From: a virus | IMG/VR virus record: IMGVR_UViG_3300034418_001057 | Span: 1-31,303 of that record | DNA: 31,303 bases | Strand: one strand, 5' to 3' | In this document: positions 6,355 through 11,133 of the stretch, piece after piece | Position numbering within the stretch: the first letter of the stretch is position 1 | Layout: each line of letters begins with the position of its first letter | Program-made: the position numbers and the translations under genes | Notes under the pieces: model-generated | The model's database searches: none | Seen by the model: the letters and a program-made list of their open reading frames with translations, nothing else | What the model was told of the DNA's origin: nothing

Positions 6355-6554
6355 GATACCACCTTAAAGTATTGCGCTACACGTTTACCGTTTGGCAGTT
6401 CAATCATTGTCTTATCTACAGGATACCCTGCTTTTTTAAGGTCACTAATGCGTGACGCCAATCGAAAGCAATCATAGAAGTCTAAGGCTTGCCATGCTGT
6501 GATTGTTAATCCTTTATCAAGGTGTGCCTTGATCATCTTGTTCTGCGATTCCAT
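6351..6554 (-). CDS. Small helix-turn-helix protein, HTH_39-like
   Basis: A 67-residue protein with GGAGG six bases before ATG. The chain reads QNKMIKAHLDKGLTITAWQA, then LASRISDLKKAGYPVDKTMI with a closing beta hairpin (LPNGKRVAQYFKV). This is the winged-helix pattern of small phage proteins (HTH_39 type) in which LASRISDLKKAGY forms the recognition helix. DNA binding is likely; the target is unknown. It overlaps the upstream nuclease gene by 38 bases in another frame and the downstream gene by four. Confidence 0.7.
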   Translation of the reverse strand: MESQNKMIKAHLDKGLTITAWQALDFYDCFRLASRISDLKKAGYPVDKTMIELPNGKRVAQYFKVVS

Positions 6555-6876
6555 AACTTTCCTCCATTAATAATTGGAATTGCTCGCCTGTCATAATGAC
6601 AAGAGTTTGCGGCGTTCCTTTGCGCCGTTTATAGAAAGCAATATCTCTGCCCTCTAATACTGAGAATGGACTAGGGAAGTTTGATTTATCTCTATATTTT
6701 ACTTCGCCTATCATTTCCAATCCGTTGATTTCGATTTTGATGTCGCCCGAATACTCGCCCCCCAAGCTTCCTGAGAGGGGCTGGCGTTTCGCTTTGATCG
6801 GCGCTTTGATTTGGTTGAGCCATTCGACAAACCACTTTTCGTGGTAAGTTCCTTTGTTTTTGTTACGGTTTGCCAT
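6517..6876 (-). CDS. PD-(D/E)XK nuclease, Holliday-junction-resolvase-like
   Basis: A 119-residue protein with GAGGAAG just before ATG. Residues fit the small resolvase-like nuclease fold: KGTYHEKWF with Glu13, RQPLSGSLGGEYSGDIKIEI with Asp45, and MIGEVKYR with Glu58 and Lys60 forming the E-x-K pair. The RQPLSGS...GD spacing resembles archaeal-type Hjc and related phage nucleases that resolve branched DNA before packaging. It fits with the exonuclease, ERF and SSB-like genes nearby. Its start lies inside the upstream zinc-ribbon gene, with a 166-base overlap. Structure-specific activity is inferred from the family. Confidence 0.75.
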   Translation of the reverse strand: MANRNKNKGTYHEKWFVEWLNQIKAPIKAKRQPLSGSLGGEYSGDIKIEINGLEMIGEVKYRDKSNFPSPFSVLEGRDIAFYKRRKGTPQTLVIMTGEQFQLLMEESYGIAEQDDQGTP

Positions 6877-7025
6877 CTATCTTCCTCGTAGCAATGAAGA
6901 CACACATACCAATGCTTATGCATTGTTTTAGCATGATCGTTTCTGAGTATAGCAACAAACCATTCTGTCTTTGTTTCACATGAAACACAGTGAATATATT
7001 GCTTACCTTTTTTTGACTTCGACAT
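6711..7025 (-). CDS. Zinc-ribbon protein overlapping the resolvase-like gene
   Basis: A 104-residue frame. Residues 1-50 hold two CxxC knuckles, HCVSCETK (Cys13, Cys16) and WYVCLHCYEE (Cys42, Cys45), which should bind one zinc ion. The remaining half, about residues 50-104, overlaps the start of the resolvase-like gene out of frame and is Ser/Lys-rich with low protein-like character, so it is probably an unstructured tail forced by the other frame. The ATG overlaps the end of the upstream XRE gene by 23 bases; the ribosome site is weak. It may bind nucleic acid or a protein partner; function unknown. Confidence 0.55.
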   Translation of the reverse strand: MSKSKKGKQYIHCVSCETKTEWFVAILRNDHAKTMHKHWYVCLHCYEEDRWQTVTKTKELTTKSGLSNGSTKSKRRSKRNASPSQEAWGASIRATSKSKSTDWK

Positions 7026-7242
7026 CGTAGCCTAATGCATCAAGCCAACACATGAGAAAGAAACCAGATGGGATGCGCTTGTGCTGCTCCCACTTATGAA
7101 TCAATGATTCAGTGCAACCAATTTTATGGGCTAATTTTTCTTGGCTTAACCCCTGCTCGTGCCTCGCTTCTACTAACATCTGGATTATCTGATCGTAGTT
7201 GCTTGGCAATCGCGGCTGCGTTTTGTCGTCGCTCTTGCTCAT
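7003..7242 (-). CDS. XRE-family HTH transcription regulator
   Basis: A 79-residue protein. The lambda-repressor-type HTH is clear: LVEARHEQGLSQEKLAHKIG, then CTESLIHKWEQHKRIP with the expected second and third helices, followed by a dimer-like helix (FFLMCWLDALGYDVEV). Such proteins bind operator DNA as dimers. The start is uncertain: the first ATG lies 119 bases inside the upstream HTH gene and lacks a ribosome site, and an ATG at 7179 would give about 58 residues. It is a candidate for binding the CTGCAT palindromes at 5983 and 7408, together with or instead of its neighbour. Confidence 0.78.
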   Translation of the reverse strand: MSKSDDKTQPRLPSNYDQIIQMLVEARHEQGLSQEKLAHKIGCTESLIHKWEQHKRIPSGFFLMCWLDALGYDVEVKKR

Positions 7243-7408
7243 AGATGGCGTCTAAAACTTTACTAGCTGTGTCAAATCTAAGCTCTGTCCTCATGCTTAT
7301 AGTTCTATAATACGTTGAGGACGGAATGTCAGCTACGCGAAACGCCTTAACTAAATCGACGTTTCGCTTTTCTGATTCTTCTTTTAGATATTGCAGATAT
7401 GATTTCAT
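7124..7408 (-). CDS. Small HTH-like regulator, possibly leaderless
   Basis: A 94-residue protein. The segment VDLVKAFRVADIPSSTYYRT looks like helix-turn-helix (a helix, a turn at DIPSS, a recognition helix), followed by a RFDTASKVLDAIYEQ helix as in small XRE proteins. No ribosome site precedes the ATG. A TTGACG -35 with a 17-base spacer places the expected transcription start at or near the A of the ATG, which would give a leaderless mRNA as for lambda cI. An operator palindrome overlaps this promoter and the start codon, suggesting autoregulation. Its last 119 bases overlap the XRE gene. Confidence 0.65.
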   Translation of the reverse strand: MKSYLQYLKEESEKRNVDLVKAFRVADIPSSTYYRTISMRTELRFDTASKVLDAIYEQERRQNAAAIAKQLRSDNPDVSRSEARAGVKPRKISP

Positions 7409-7443
7409 ACTGCATGTATGCAGCTAAAAATCTATCTCGTCAA
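7408..7443 (-). promoter_or_regulatory. Predicted promoter and operator of the HTH regulator
   Basis: On the minus strand TTGACG (7438-7443) is followed after 17 bases by CATACA (7415-7420, a weak -10), then six bases to ATG. The 14-bp palindrome CTGCAT-GT-ATGCAG (7410-7423) covers the -10 and reaches the start codon. It matches the operator at 5985-5998 at 12 of 14 positions and shares the preceding TA. Confidence 0.5.
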
Positions 7444-7630
7444 CCTCATCAGTTTCACCAGACCCATGACACGCCCAACATGTTTTAGTGTATTGTTCAA
7501 GTGATGGTGGTGTATCACGGCTGACCCATGGTTCAGGTCTAGTGTGATAAGTTACGCCATCGCCCAGACATTCTGGGCAATGGACTTTTTCAGTGGGGTA
7601 TTTCGTCTTCAATCGGTGCAAGGTGTACAT
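7424..7630 (-). CDS. DnaJ-type zinc-finger protein
   Basis: About 68 residues. Two CxxCxGxG-like knuckles are present, HCPECLGDGVTYH and CWACHGSGETDE, separated by about 30 residues; this is the arrangement of the DnaJ cysteine-rich repeats and of small phage zinc proteins. The tail is acidic (DEVDEIDF). The start is uncertain: ATG at 7630 is right against a GGAGG, whereas TTG at 7621 has that site nine bases upstream. The long upstream extension to 7744 is a shadow of the neighbouring gene. It probably binds zinc; whether it acts as a chaperone cofactor or nucleic-acid binder is unknown. Confidence 0.6.
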   Translation of the reverse strand: MYTLHRLKTKYPTEKVHCPECLGDGVTYHTRPEPWVSRDTPPSLEQYTKTCWACHGSGETDEVDEIDF

Positions 7631-7781
7631 CCTCCCATGCTTTCCAAGATCGTTGCAGAAATTTCTCACGATCAAATCGTGGGTTAGTTTTTTCAAGCGC
7701 ATCAGCCACAGTGATGTGCGCTTGCGGTGAAAGCTGACACCCAATGGTATCAGCTACGATAATGAAATCCTTACGTGTCAA
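7590..7781 (-). CDS. Small conserved-type phage protein beginning MTRKDF
   Basis: A 63-residue protein. The TTG at 7781 is chosen because AAGGAG lies seven bases upstream and it gives MTRKDFIIVADTIG, a beginning shared by many small phage proteins that I recognise; the ATG at 7814 is not supported. The body continues with ITVADALEKTNPRFDREKFL, a helical region with the typical NPRFD turn. Its start overlaps the 3' end of the DUF932 gene by 11 bases. Function is not known for this type. Translation is probably coupled to the DUF932 gene. Confidence 0.65.
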   Translation of the reverse strand: MTRKDFIIVADTIGCQLSPQAHITVADALEKTNPRFDREKFLQRSWKAWEDVHLAPIEDEIPH

Positions 7782-8601
7782 ATTCAAACTCCTTACTGCG
7801 CATTGCAGATGCAATGGCTGCTTCTCTGTTATACTTTGCAGTGTGCGGTGAACGCAGATCGTGCGTGTGCGTGGCCCAATACGTTAGAGTATTGTACAGC
7901 GCCCACTTGTTGCGCCCTAGTTCACGGCATTCATTTGCCCAAATCTCAAGCAACTTTTCTAGCTGCTTTTCATTTGTCTTGGTGACTTGCGTCTGGCGTG
8001 TGAATGCTTTGGCTACCGTGTTCTTGAAGAACTTCTCAGCCATTGGCGTTGTCACTGTTGTCATCATGTATGACTGCCACACTTCTTTGCGTGACATGAA
8101 GTGATCTAGACCATTGACGATCTTAGCTGCGCTGCCTTCAACATTGATTGACGTTGTGTGCTTGTAACGTGTACGAGCCACAGCATCGGCTGTTGTGCAG
8201 CCATTCAAGCACCAGAGGCGAAGCCCACTGGCTGCTTGTGAGAATGACCATGACGCATCGTAGCTATTGAAGAAGTCAACTTTGAACTTAACGTAATCGC
8301 CAACAGTAGGCTCAACAGTTAAGTCATTAAATAATATTTGACCGCGAAGCTTGCGTCCATTCTCTAGCACTTCCACATCAACAGTGTAGTCGCGCGACAG
8401 GTCGGCTTGCTTTACACTATCAACCACAGAATTAACGACATCATCATGCGTTACCATCTTATAGCGTGACCCATGCACACCAAGAGATTGGTTCGTATCA
8501 GTTCTGACTACATGTTGAGAGCCATCAATAGGCTCTCCATGCATGTCATATACTGGCTGCATTTCCACTGGGAACTCCCAGTTGCTTGTCATATCAAGCA
8601 T
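7771..8601 (-). CDS. DUF932 family protein
   Basis: A 276-residue protein. The ATG at 8601 has GGAGG five bases upstream; an ATG at 8604 and a TTG at 8613 are less well placed. The chain shows the DUF932 pattern: LGVHGSRYKMVTHDDVV near the N-terminus, GRKLRGQILFND, a VKFKVDFFNSYDASWSF stretch, LRLWCLNGC and a C-terminal ALYNTLTYWATH segment. DUF932 proteins occur in many phages and plasmids; their biochemical role is unsettled. It is the largest gene of the leftward arm and lies in a tight operon, overlapping the genes on both sides. Confidence 0.88.
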   Translation of the reverse strand: MLDMTSNWEFPVEMQPVYDMHGEPIDGSQHVVRTDTNQSLGVHGSRYKMVTHDDVVNSVVDSVKQADLSRDYTVDVEVLENGRKLRGQILFNDLTVEPTVGDYVKFKVDFFNSYDASWSFSQAASGLRLWCLNGCTTADAVARTRYKHTTSINVEGSAAKIVNGLDHFMSRKEVWQSYMMTTVTTPMAEKFFKNTVAKAFTRQTQVTKTNEKQLEKLLEIWANECRELGRNKWALYNTLTYWATHTHDLRSPHTAKYNREAAIASAMRSKEFEFDT

Positions 8602-8812
8602 CATTTCCTCCAACGATTTGTATTTGAACTTGGTTATCGAGCACTTGCTCTATTTCAATTAAAGCCTCGATCATTCTCTTGCCCTGATCTAACGTAACAG
8701 GGAATGTAATCTCTGGCATTTCGACGTTAGCTTCCTCAACTCTTGGGGTTAGGTTAGCTATCATCACATTGATTTTGTACAGCTGCTTTGCTGTTGCTGG
8801 CATTAAAAACAT
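8594..8812 (-). CDS. Small helical protein, function unknown
   Basis: A 72-residue protein. GGAGA lies eight bases before ATG, and the ATG overlaps the upstream stop (TAATG). The sequence contains TAKQLYKINVMIANLTPRV and LDQGKRMIEALIEIEQVLD, two long helices joined by a short strand. A second ATG at 8803 begins MPATAKQL, like two other genes of this phage that begin MPAT. No family is named with confidence. It is co-transcribed with the DUF932 gene. Confidence 0.6.
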   Translation of the reverse strand: MFLMPATAKQLYKINVMIANLTPRVEEANVEMPEITFPVTLDQGKRMIEALIEIEQVLDNQVQIQIVGGNDA

Positions 8813-9042
8813 TATTCAATTCTCCATACATGAGTGTATCCATCAATGATGCGTGAAGCTGATTTAAATCCACGCTTCTGCATGCATTTTCTTAGATAGC
8901 CAGACTGGCTTTTCTTTTCTAATTTAATGCAATCTCCGACTTGCATTACATCTAATGCGCTGTCGAATTTAGAACCTGATTTACCACCGTTGCCAAATTG
9001 ACGTTCAGGCATTGGTAGTCCACGGATTAATGTTGCTGGCAT
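8812..9042 (-). CDS. Small basic protein, function unknown
   Basis: A 76-residue protein with an excellent AAGGAGG seven bases before ATG. The C-terminal half alternates strands and basic residues (VMQVGDCIKLEKKSQSGYLR, then KRGFKSASRIIDGYTHVWRI) and could fold as a small beta domain. The N-terminus is glycine- and serine-rich. No family recognised. It is the second gene of the leftward operon that starts near 9165. Confidence 0.6.
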   Translation of the reverse strand: MPATLIRGLPMPERQFGNGGKSGSKFDSALDVMQVGDCIKLEKKSQSGYLRKCMQKRGFKSASRIIDGYTHVWRIE

Positions 9043-9054
9043 TTTATTTCCTCC

Positions 9055-9165
9055 TTATGCTGCAAACAAAATTAGACCTGCGAATAGCAGGGCGAACAAA
9101 GACACACAGATCACTAAGTCGATGATCAGGTCTAATACTTTACGAATGTTGGATATGCTCCACAT
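9055..9165 (-). CDS. 36-residue membrane protein
   Basis: From ATG at 9165 the frame reads MWSISNIRKVLDLIIDLVIC, then VSLFALLFAGLILFAA and TAA. GAGG with following AAAG lies eight to nine bases upstream. Residues about 12-35 form one hydrophobic helix after a short polar start with Arg and Lys, so it should insert with its N-terminus inside. It is the first gene of the leftward operon, and its stop overlaps the ribosome site of the next gene. Early membrane microproteins often act on host functions, but no role can be assigned. Confidence 0.6.
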   Translation of the reverse strand: MWSISNIRKVLDLIIDLVICVSLFALLFAGLILFAA

Positions 9166-9181
9166 CTTACTTTCCTCTGTC

Positions 9182-9290
9182 CATAGTGCAACCATTTGAT
9201 TATTGCTTATGTGCACAAGTTAAGTATGCACTATGCAATGCTTATTGCAAATGGTTTTTTATCTATTGTTTTCTAGTGACGCTACGTCAC
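9182..9290. promoter_or_regulatory. Upstream control region of the leftward operon, with nested inverted repeats
   Basis: Perfect inverted pairs are CATAGTGCA (9182-9190) with TGCACTATG (9228-9236), and AACCATTTG (9190-9198) with CAAATGGTT (9248-9256). The block is rich in TGCA. GTGACG-CTA-CGTCAC (9276-9290) is a separate perfect palindrome whose core recurs near 10.07 and 10.44 kb. A leftward promoter should lie here, but no -35/-10 pair stands out; TTGCAA and AATAAT (minus strand) are weak candidates. Confidence 0.5.
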
Positions 9291-9352
9291 AGACACACAC
9301 ACAGGCTGGCTAGGTTCCAGAATGTTCCACACCCTCCACATGTTCCATCAAC

Positions 9353-9378
9353 AAAAAAAGAGGGGCCGAAGCCCCTCT
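9353..9378 (-). terminator. Rho-independent terminator of the 9384-9917 gene
   Basis: On the minus strand GAGGGGC, loop TTCG, GCCCCTC is followed by seven T, giving a seven-base-pair stem with a UUCG cap. It begins six bases after the gene's stop and separates this gene from the operon starting near 9165. Confidence 0.93.
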
Positions 9379-9383
9379 CAATC

Positions 9384-9917
9384 TTATGCTCGTTTCTTCT
9401 TAGACTTAGGTGTTTCAACTAGGTCATTCGCAACCTCAGTCGCGATGCCCAACATCGCATCCATGTCTAGCAACTCTTGCGGAATGTCTACCTCCTGTTG
9501 AGGGACGTTCTGCGATCCGTAATGATAACCAACAGGCGCACCATACGGTGTATAGTGCTCGCCATGTGCATCGAACCATGCGGCTTGCAAGTCTCGGTAC
9601 ATATCGTCAAGTTGTTCGTGCTTGAACTGCGCGGCTTGGGCGGCTCCGAATGAGCCACGTATCCGCTGCGTACTGATCTCAGTACCATCGAACAACTTGC
9701 GATCTGCCTCGTAACGCTTCTTCTTGTTGGCAGCGTTGACTTCTGTGTCGATGCCATTCTTGCCGCCATAGCGTAAGAAGTAGAGGCCATCCATCATCTT
9801 CTCCATCAGTACCTTGCGTACAAAGGACATCTCATCGTGCGGCAAGAAGTCTTTAGTCTCATAATCGAAACGGTCGTACTCGAAGCTAAGTTCATTAATC
9901 ATTGTAGCGATAGTCAT
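9384..9917 (-). CDS. Hypothetical protein, first leftward gene beside the divergent region
   Basis: A 177-residue protein. The ATG at 9917 has AGGAG seven bases upstream; the longer frame from 9950 lacks support. The N-terminal half is charged and helical (MTIATMINELSFEYDRFDYE and onward; VRKVLMEKMMDGLYFLRYGG). The middle has AAQAAQFKHEQLDDMYRDLQ, then a Tyr/Gly/Pro-rich stretch (YTPYGAPVGYHYG), and it ends in a basic tail PKSKKKRA. No family recognised. It is a single-gene unit with its own terminator, closest to the divergent intergenic region, which is where an early-expressed regulator or host-takeover protein often lies. Confidence 0.7.
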   Translation of the reverse strand: MTIATMINELSFEYDRFDYETKDFLPHDEMSFVRKVLMEKMMDGLYFLRYGGKNGIDTEVNAANKKKRYEADRKLFDGTEISTQRIRGSFGAAQAAQFKHEQLDDMYRDLQAAWFDAHGEHYTPYGAPVGYHYGSQNVPQQEVDIPQELLDMDAMLGIATEVANDLVETPKSKKKRA

Positions 9918-9955
9918 TTTACATTCTCCTATTTCTATCGTTTCATACACAGTCT

Positions 9956-9968
9956 TCTATGTATGCAG
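9956..9968. promoter_or_regulatory. Degenerate copy of the CTGCAT operator upstream of the 9384-9917 gene
   Basis: ATGTATGCAG at 9959-9968 equals ten bases of the operator at 7410-7423, but the other arm is broken (CTTCT in place of CTGC). It lies 42 bases before the start of the leftward gene. It may be a weak third binding site for the same regulator. Confidence 0.35.
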
Positions 9969-10000
9969 ATAGGTCAGCCATAAGGATTTCTGCTCAGTCA

Positions 10001-10430
10001 ACGACGACACATCTTGCATGTGTCGCCAGCTTGCTGGTGAGCGGCTACGTTGCGTCAACTTGCTTGACGCTACGTTCAAAGTCATCGTTTACTTAGCTGA
10101 AATACGGTGGCCCAACTGGAAGTTAAAATACAAAGATTGTGTGTGATAGAGAGATACATCTTCGACAAGGTGTGGTTGCGCTCAGGCACCATAGTGGCAG
10201 GTATACGGTATCAGCGACAGGGGCGATGATAGCGTATAGATGCCGCCCTTCTGTCTAGATACAGTCAGGAGTGGACGAGCTTTGTGTAAACAAAGTCGGG
10301 AGTGTATGACTGTATCCCAGTTAGAAGTGGATGCGCAGACCACGGCGCGGAGAGGATAGGCAGAGCGTATTCCACAAGAATGCACAGTATGCGCACTGCT
10401 TGGGCAAAGAGGGGTCAACCCCCTGTTTGC
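10001..10430 (+). ncRNA. Candidate structured RNA region, multiple plus-strand hairpins
   Basis: This is most of a 715-base gap without a convincing gene. Stems: CGACACAT/ATGTGTCG (10005-10025, loop CTTGC); CCAG-CTTG-CTGG (10026-10037); GCGTCAA/TTGACGC (10052-10070, loop CTTGC); ACATCTT/AAGGTGT (10156-10173, one G.U); GACAGGGGCG with CGCCC-TT-CTGTC (10216-10255, two-base bulge); a long hairpin at 10258-10316; CAAAGAGGGG/CCCCTGTTTG (10405-10429, one mismatch). In 10258-10316 a perfect 10-bp stem encloses GGAGTGGA facing GGAGTGTA, then a CGA-(G)-CTTTGT stem with GTAA loop. G.U and G.A appositions and CUUG/GNRA loops fit the plus strand only. No clear promoter or terminator T-run was found, so ends are approximate. 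Confidence 0.5.
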
Positions 10431-10435
10431 ACAAA

Positions 10436-10462
10436 TGACGCCACGTCACTTTGAATGTGACG
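10436..10462. promoter_or_regulatory. TGACG half-site cluster
   Basis: TGACG-CCA-CGTCA (10436-10448) is a palindrome, and CGTCAC (10444-10449) with GTGACG (10457-10462) makes a second inverted pair. The core TGACGCYACGT also occurs at 9277 and 10066. Two TTGACA hexamers follow at 10475-10480 and 10486-10491, without a good -10 at 17 bases. Confidence 0.5.
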
Positions 10463-10504
10463 TAGGGTAACTACTTGACACACTATTGACAAAAGACGCA
10501 GTGT

Positions 10505-10524
10505 GGGGGGGATCATAGGGGGGG
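10505..10524 (+). other. Paired G7 tracts, possible G-quadruplex
   Basis: Seven G (10505-10511), ATCATA, seven G (10518-10524). Each tract can supply two GGG runs, so one intramolecular quadruplex is possible on the plus strand. It lies 110 bases before the terminase small subunit; another G-rich run (GGGGTGGGGGGG) starts just after that gene at about 11007. Confidence 0.5.
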
Positions 10525-10564
10525 CTTTTAGAGCGCAGTTATATCCCCCTCAATTCAATAAAAT

Positions 10565-10633
10565 GTCCATGGACTCTGGTCTATAAACATATGGACTAGG
10601 GTTCATGGATAGTCCATGGACAAGGGTCTATAA
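10565..10633. repeat. ATGGAC half-site array ending at the terminase small subunit start
   Basis: GTCCATGGAC occurs at 10565-10574 and 10612-10621, each followed three bases later by GGTCTATAA (10578-10586 and 10625-10633). A third ATGGAC lies between at 10591-10596, and GGACTA pairs with TAGTCC across 10593-10615. The last copy contains the AAGGG ribosome site and the A of the ATG. It may be an autoregulatory operator or a packaging recognition site. Confidence 0.7.
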
Positions 10634-11007
10634 TGAACTTAGAAAATAGAAAATTAACAGAGAAACAGCTCGCTTTGGTGGATACACTTGTAGCTACAGG
10701 GTGTTCAGTGCGTCAAGCTGCTGAGTCGGCTGGATATGCTCAAGGCGAATCAGGAAGGGTAAGTGCGCACAAAGCTTTAGCTCAACCACATGTGCAACAG
10801 TATATGATGCAGAGGGTGAGTGAGCAATTGGGAATGAACGCTACCGTTGCGGCTGCTAAAGTTCTAAAGCTTGCAACAGGTGCTAGATCAGAGCATGTTC
10901 AGCTTGAAGCGAGCAAGGATATTCTAGATCGCGCTGGGTTTAAGCCTATAGATAGATCGCAGGTGCAAGTTGCTGGAGACATCAAAGTTTCGATAGACCT
11001 TGGCTAG
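10633..11007 (+). CDS. terS: Terminase small subunit
   Basis: A 124-residue protein; AAGGG precedes ATG by about seven bases. Residues 8-50 (LTEKQLALVDTLVATGCSVR, then QAAESAGYA) form the N-terminal HTH typical of small terminases, with a helical centre (HKALAQPHVQQYMMQRVSEQ) and a segment SEHVQLEASKDILDRAGFKP near the C-terminus that is common in this family. The small subunit recognises the packaging site and regulates the large subunit. It is the first rightward gene, about 1.5 kb before terL, and the repeat array immediately upstream could be its binding site. Confidence 0.82.
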   Translation: MNLENRKLTEKQLALVDTLVATGCSVRQAAESAGYAQGESGRVSAHKALAQPHVQQYMMQRVSEQLGMNATVAAAKVLKLATGARSEHVQLEASKDILDRAGFKPIDRSQVQVAGDIKVSIDLG

Positions 11008-11133
11008 GGGTGGGGGGGTCAAAAACTCGCTGCTAGTTTCTGTTACTTCTCCCTTACTCGCATTTTTCTCCAAAAATATTTTTTCACAAAAACGCTCGAA
11101 TATGGTATGGGGAATTAACGAAGGATTAATTCT

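Noticed and set aside
9186-9422. Plus-strand open frame of 78 codons
   Set aside because: It crosses the terminator and a palindromic control region and enters an opposite-strand gene; the peptide is Cys/His-rich and not protein-like.
10258-10336. GGAGTGGA, GGAGTGTA and GAAGTGGA as DNA iterons
   Set aside because: The first two are the facing sides of one symmetrical hairpin, which explains their likeness; the third is weaker. The RNA explanation is preferred, though a DNA-repeat role is not excluded.
10182-10418. Minus-strand open frame of 78 codons in the divergent intergenic region
   Set aside because: No ribosome site, unusual composition rich in Cys, Ser and His, and it coincides with plus-strand hairpins that explain the sequence better.
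10475-10517. Two TTGACA hexamers as a rightward promoter for terS
   Set aside because: No reasonable -10 hexamer lies 16-18 bases downstream of either copy; the DNA there is a G-run. Kept only as a remark in the TGACG cluster.
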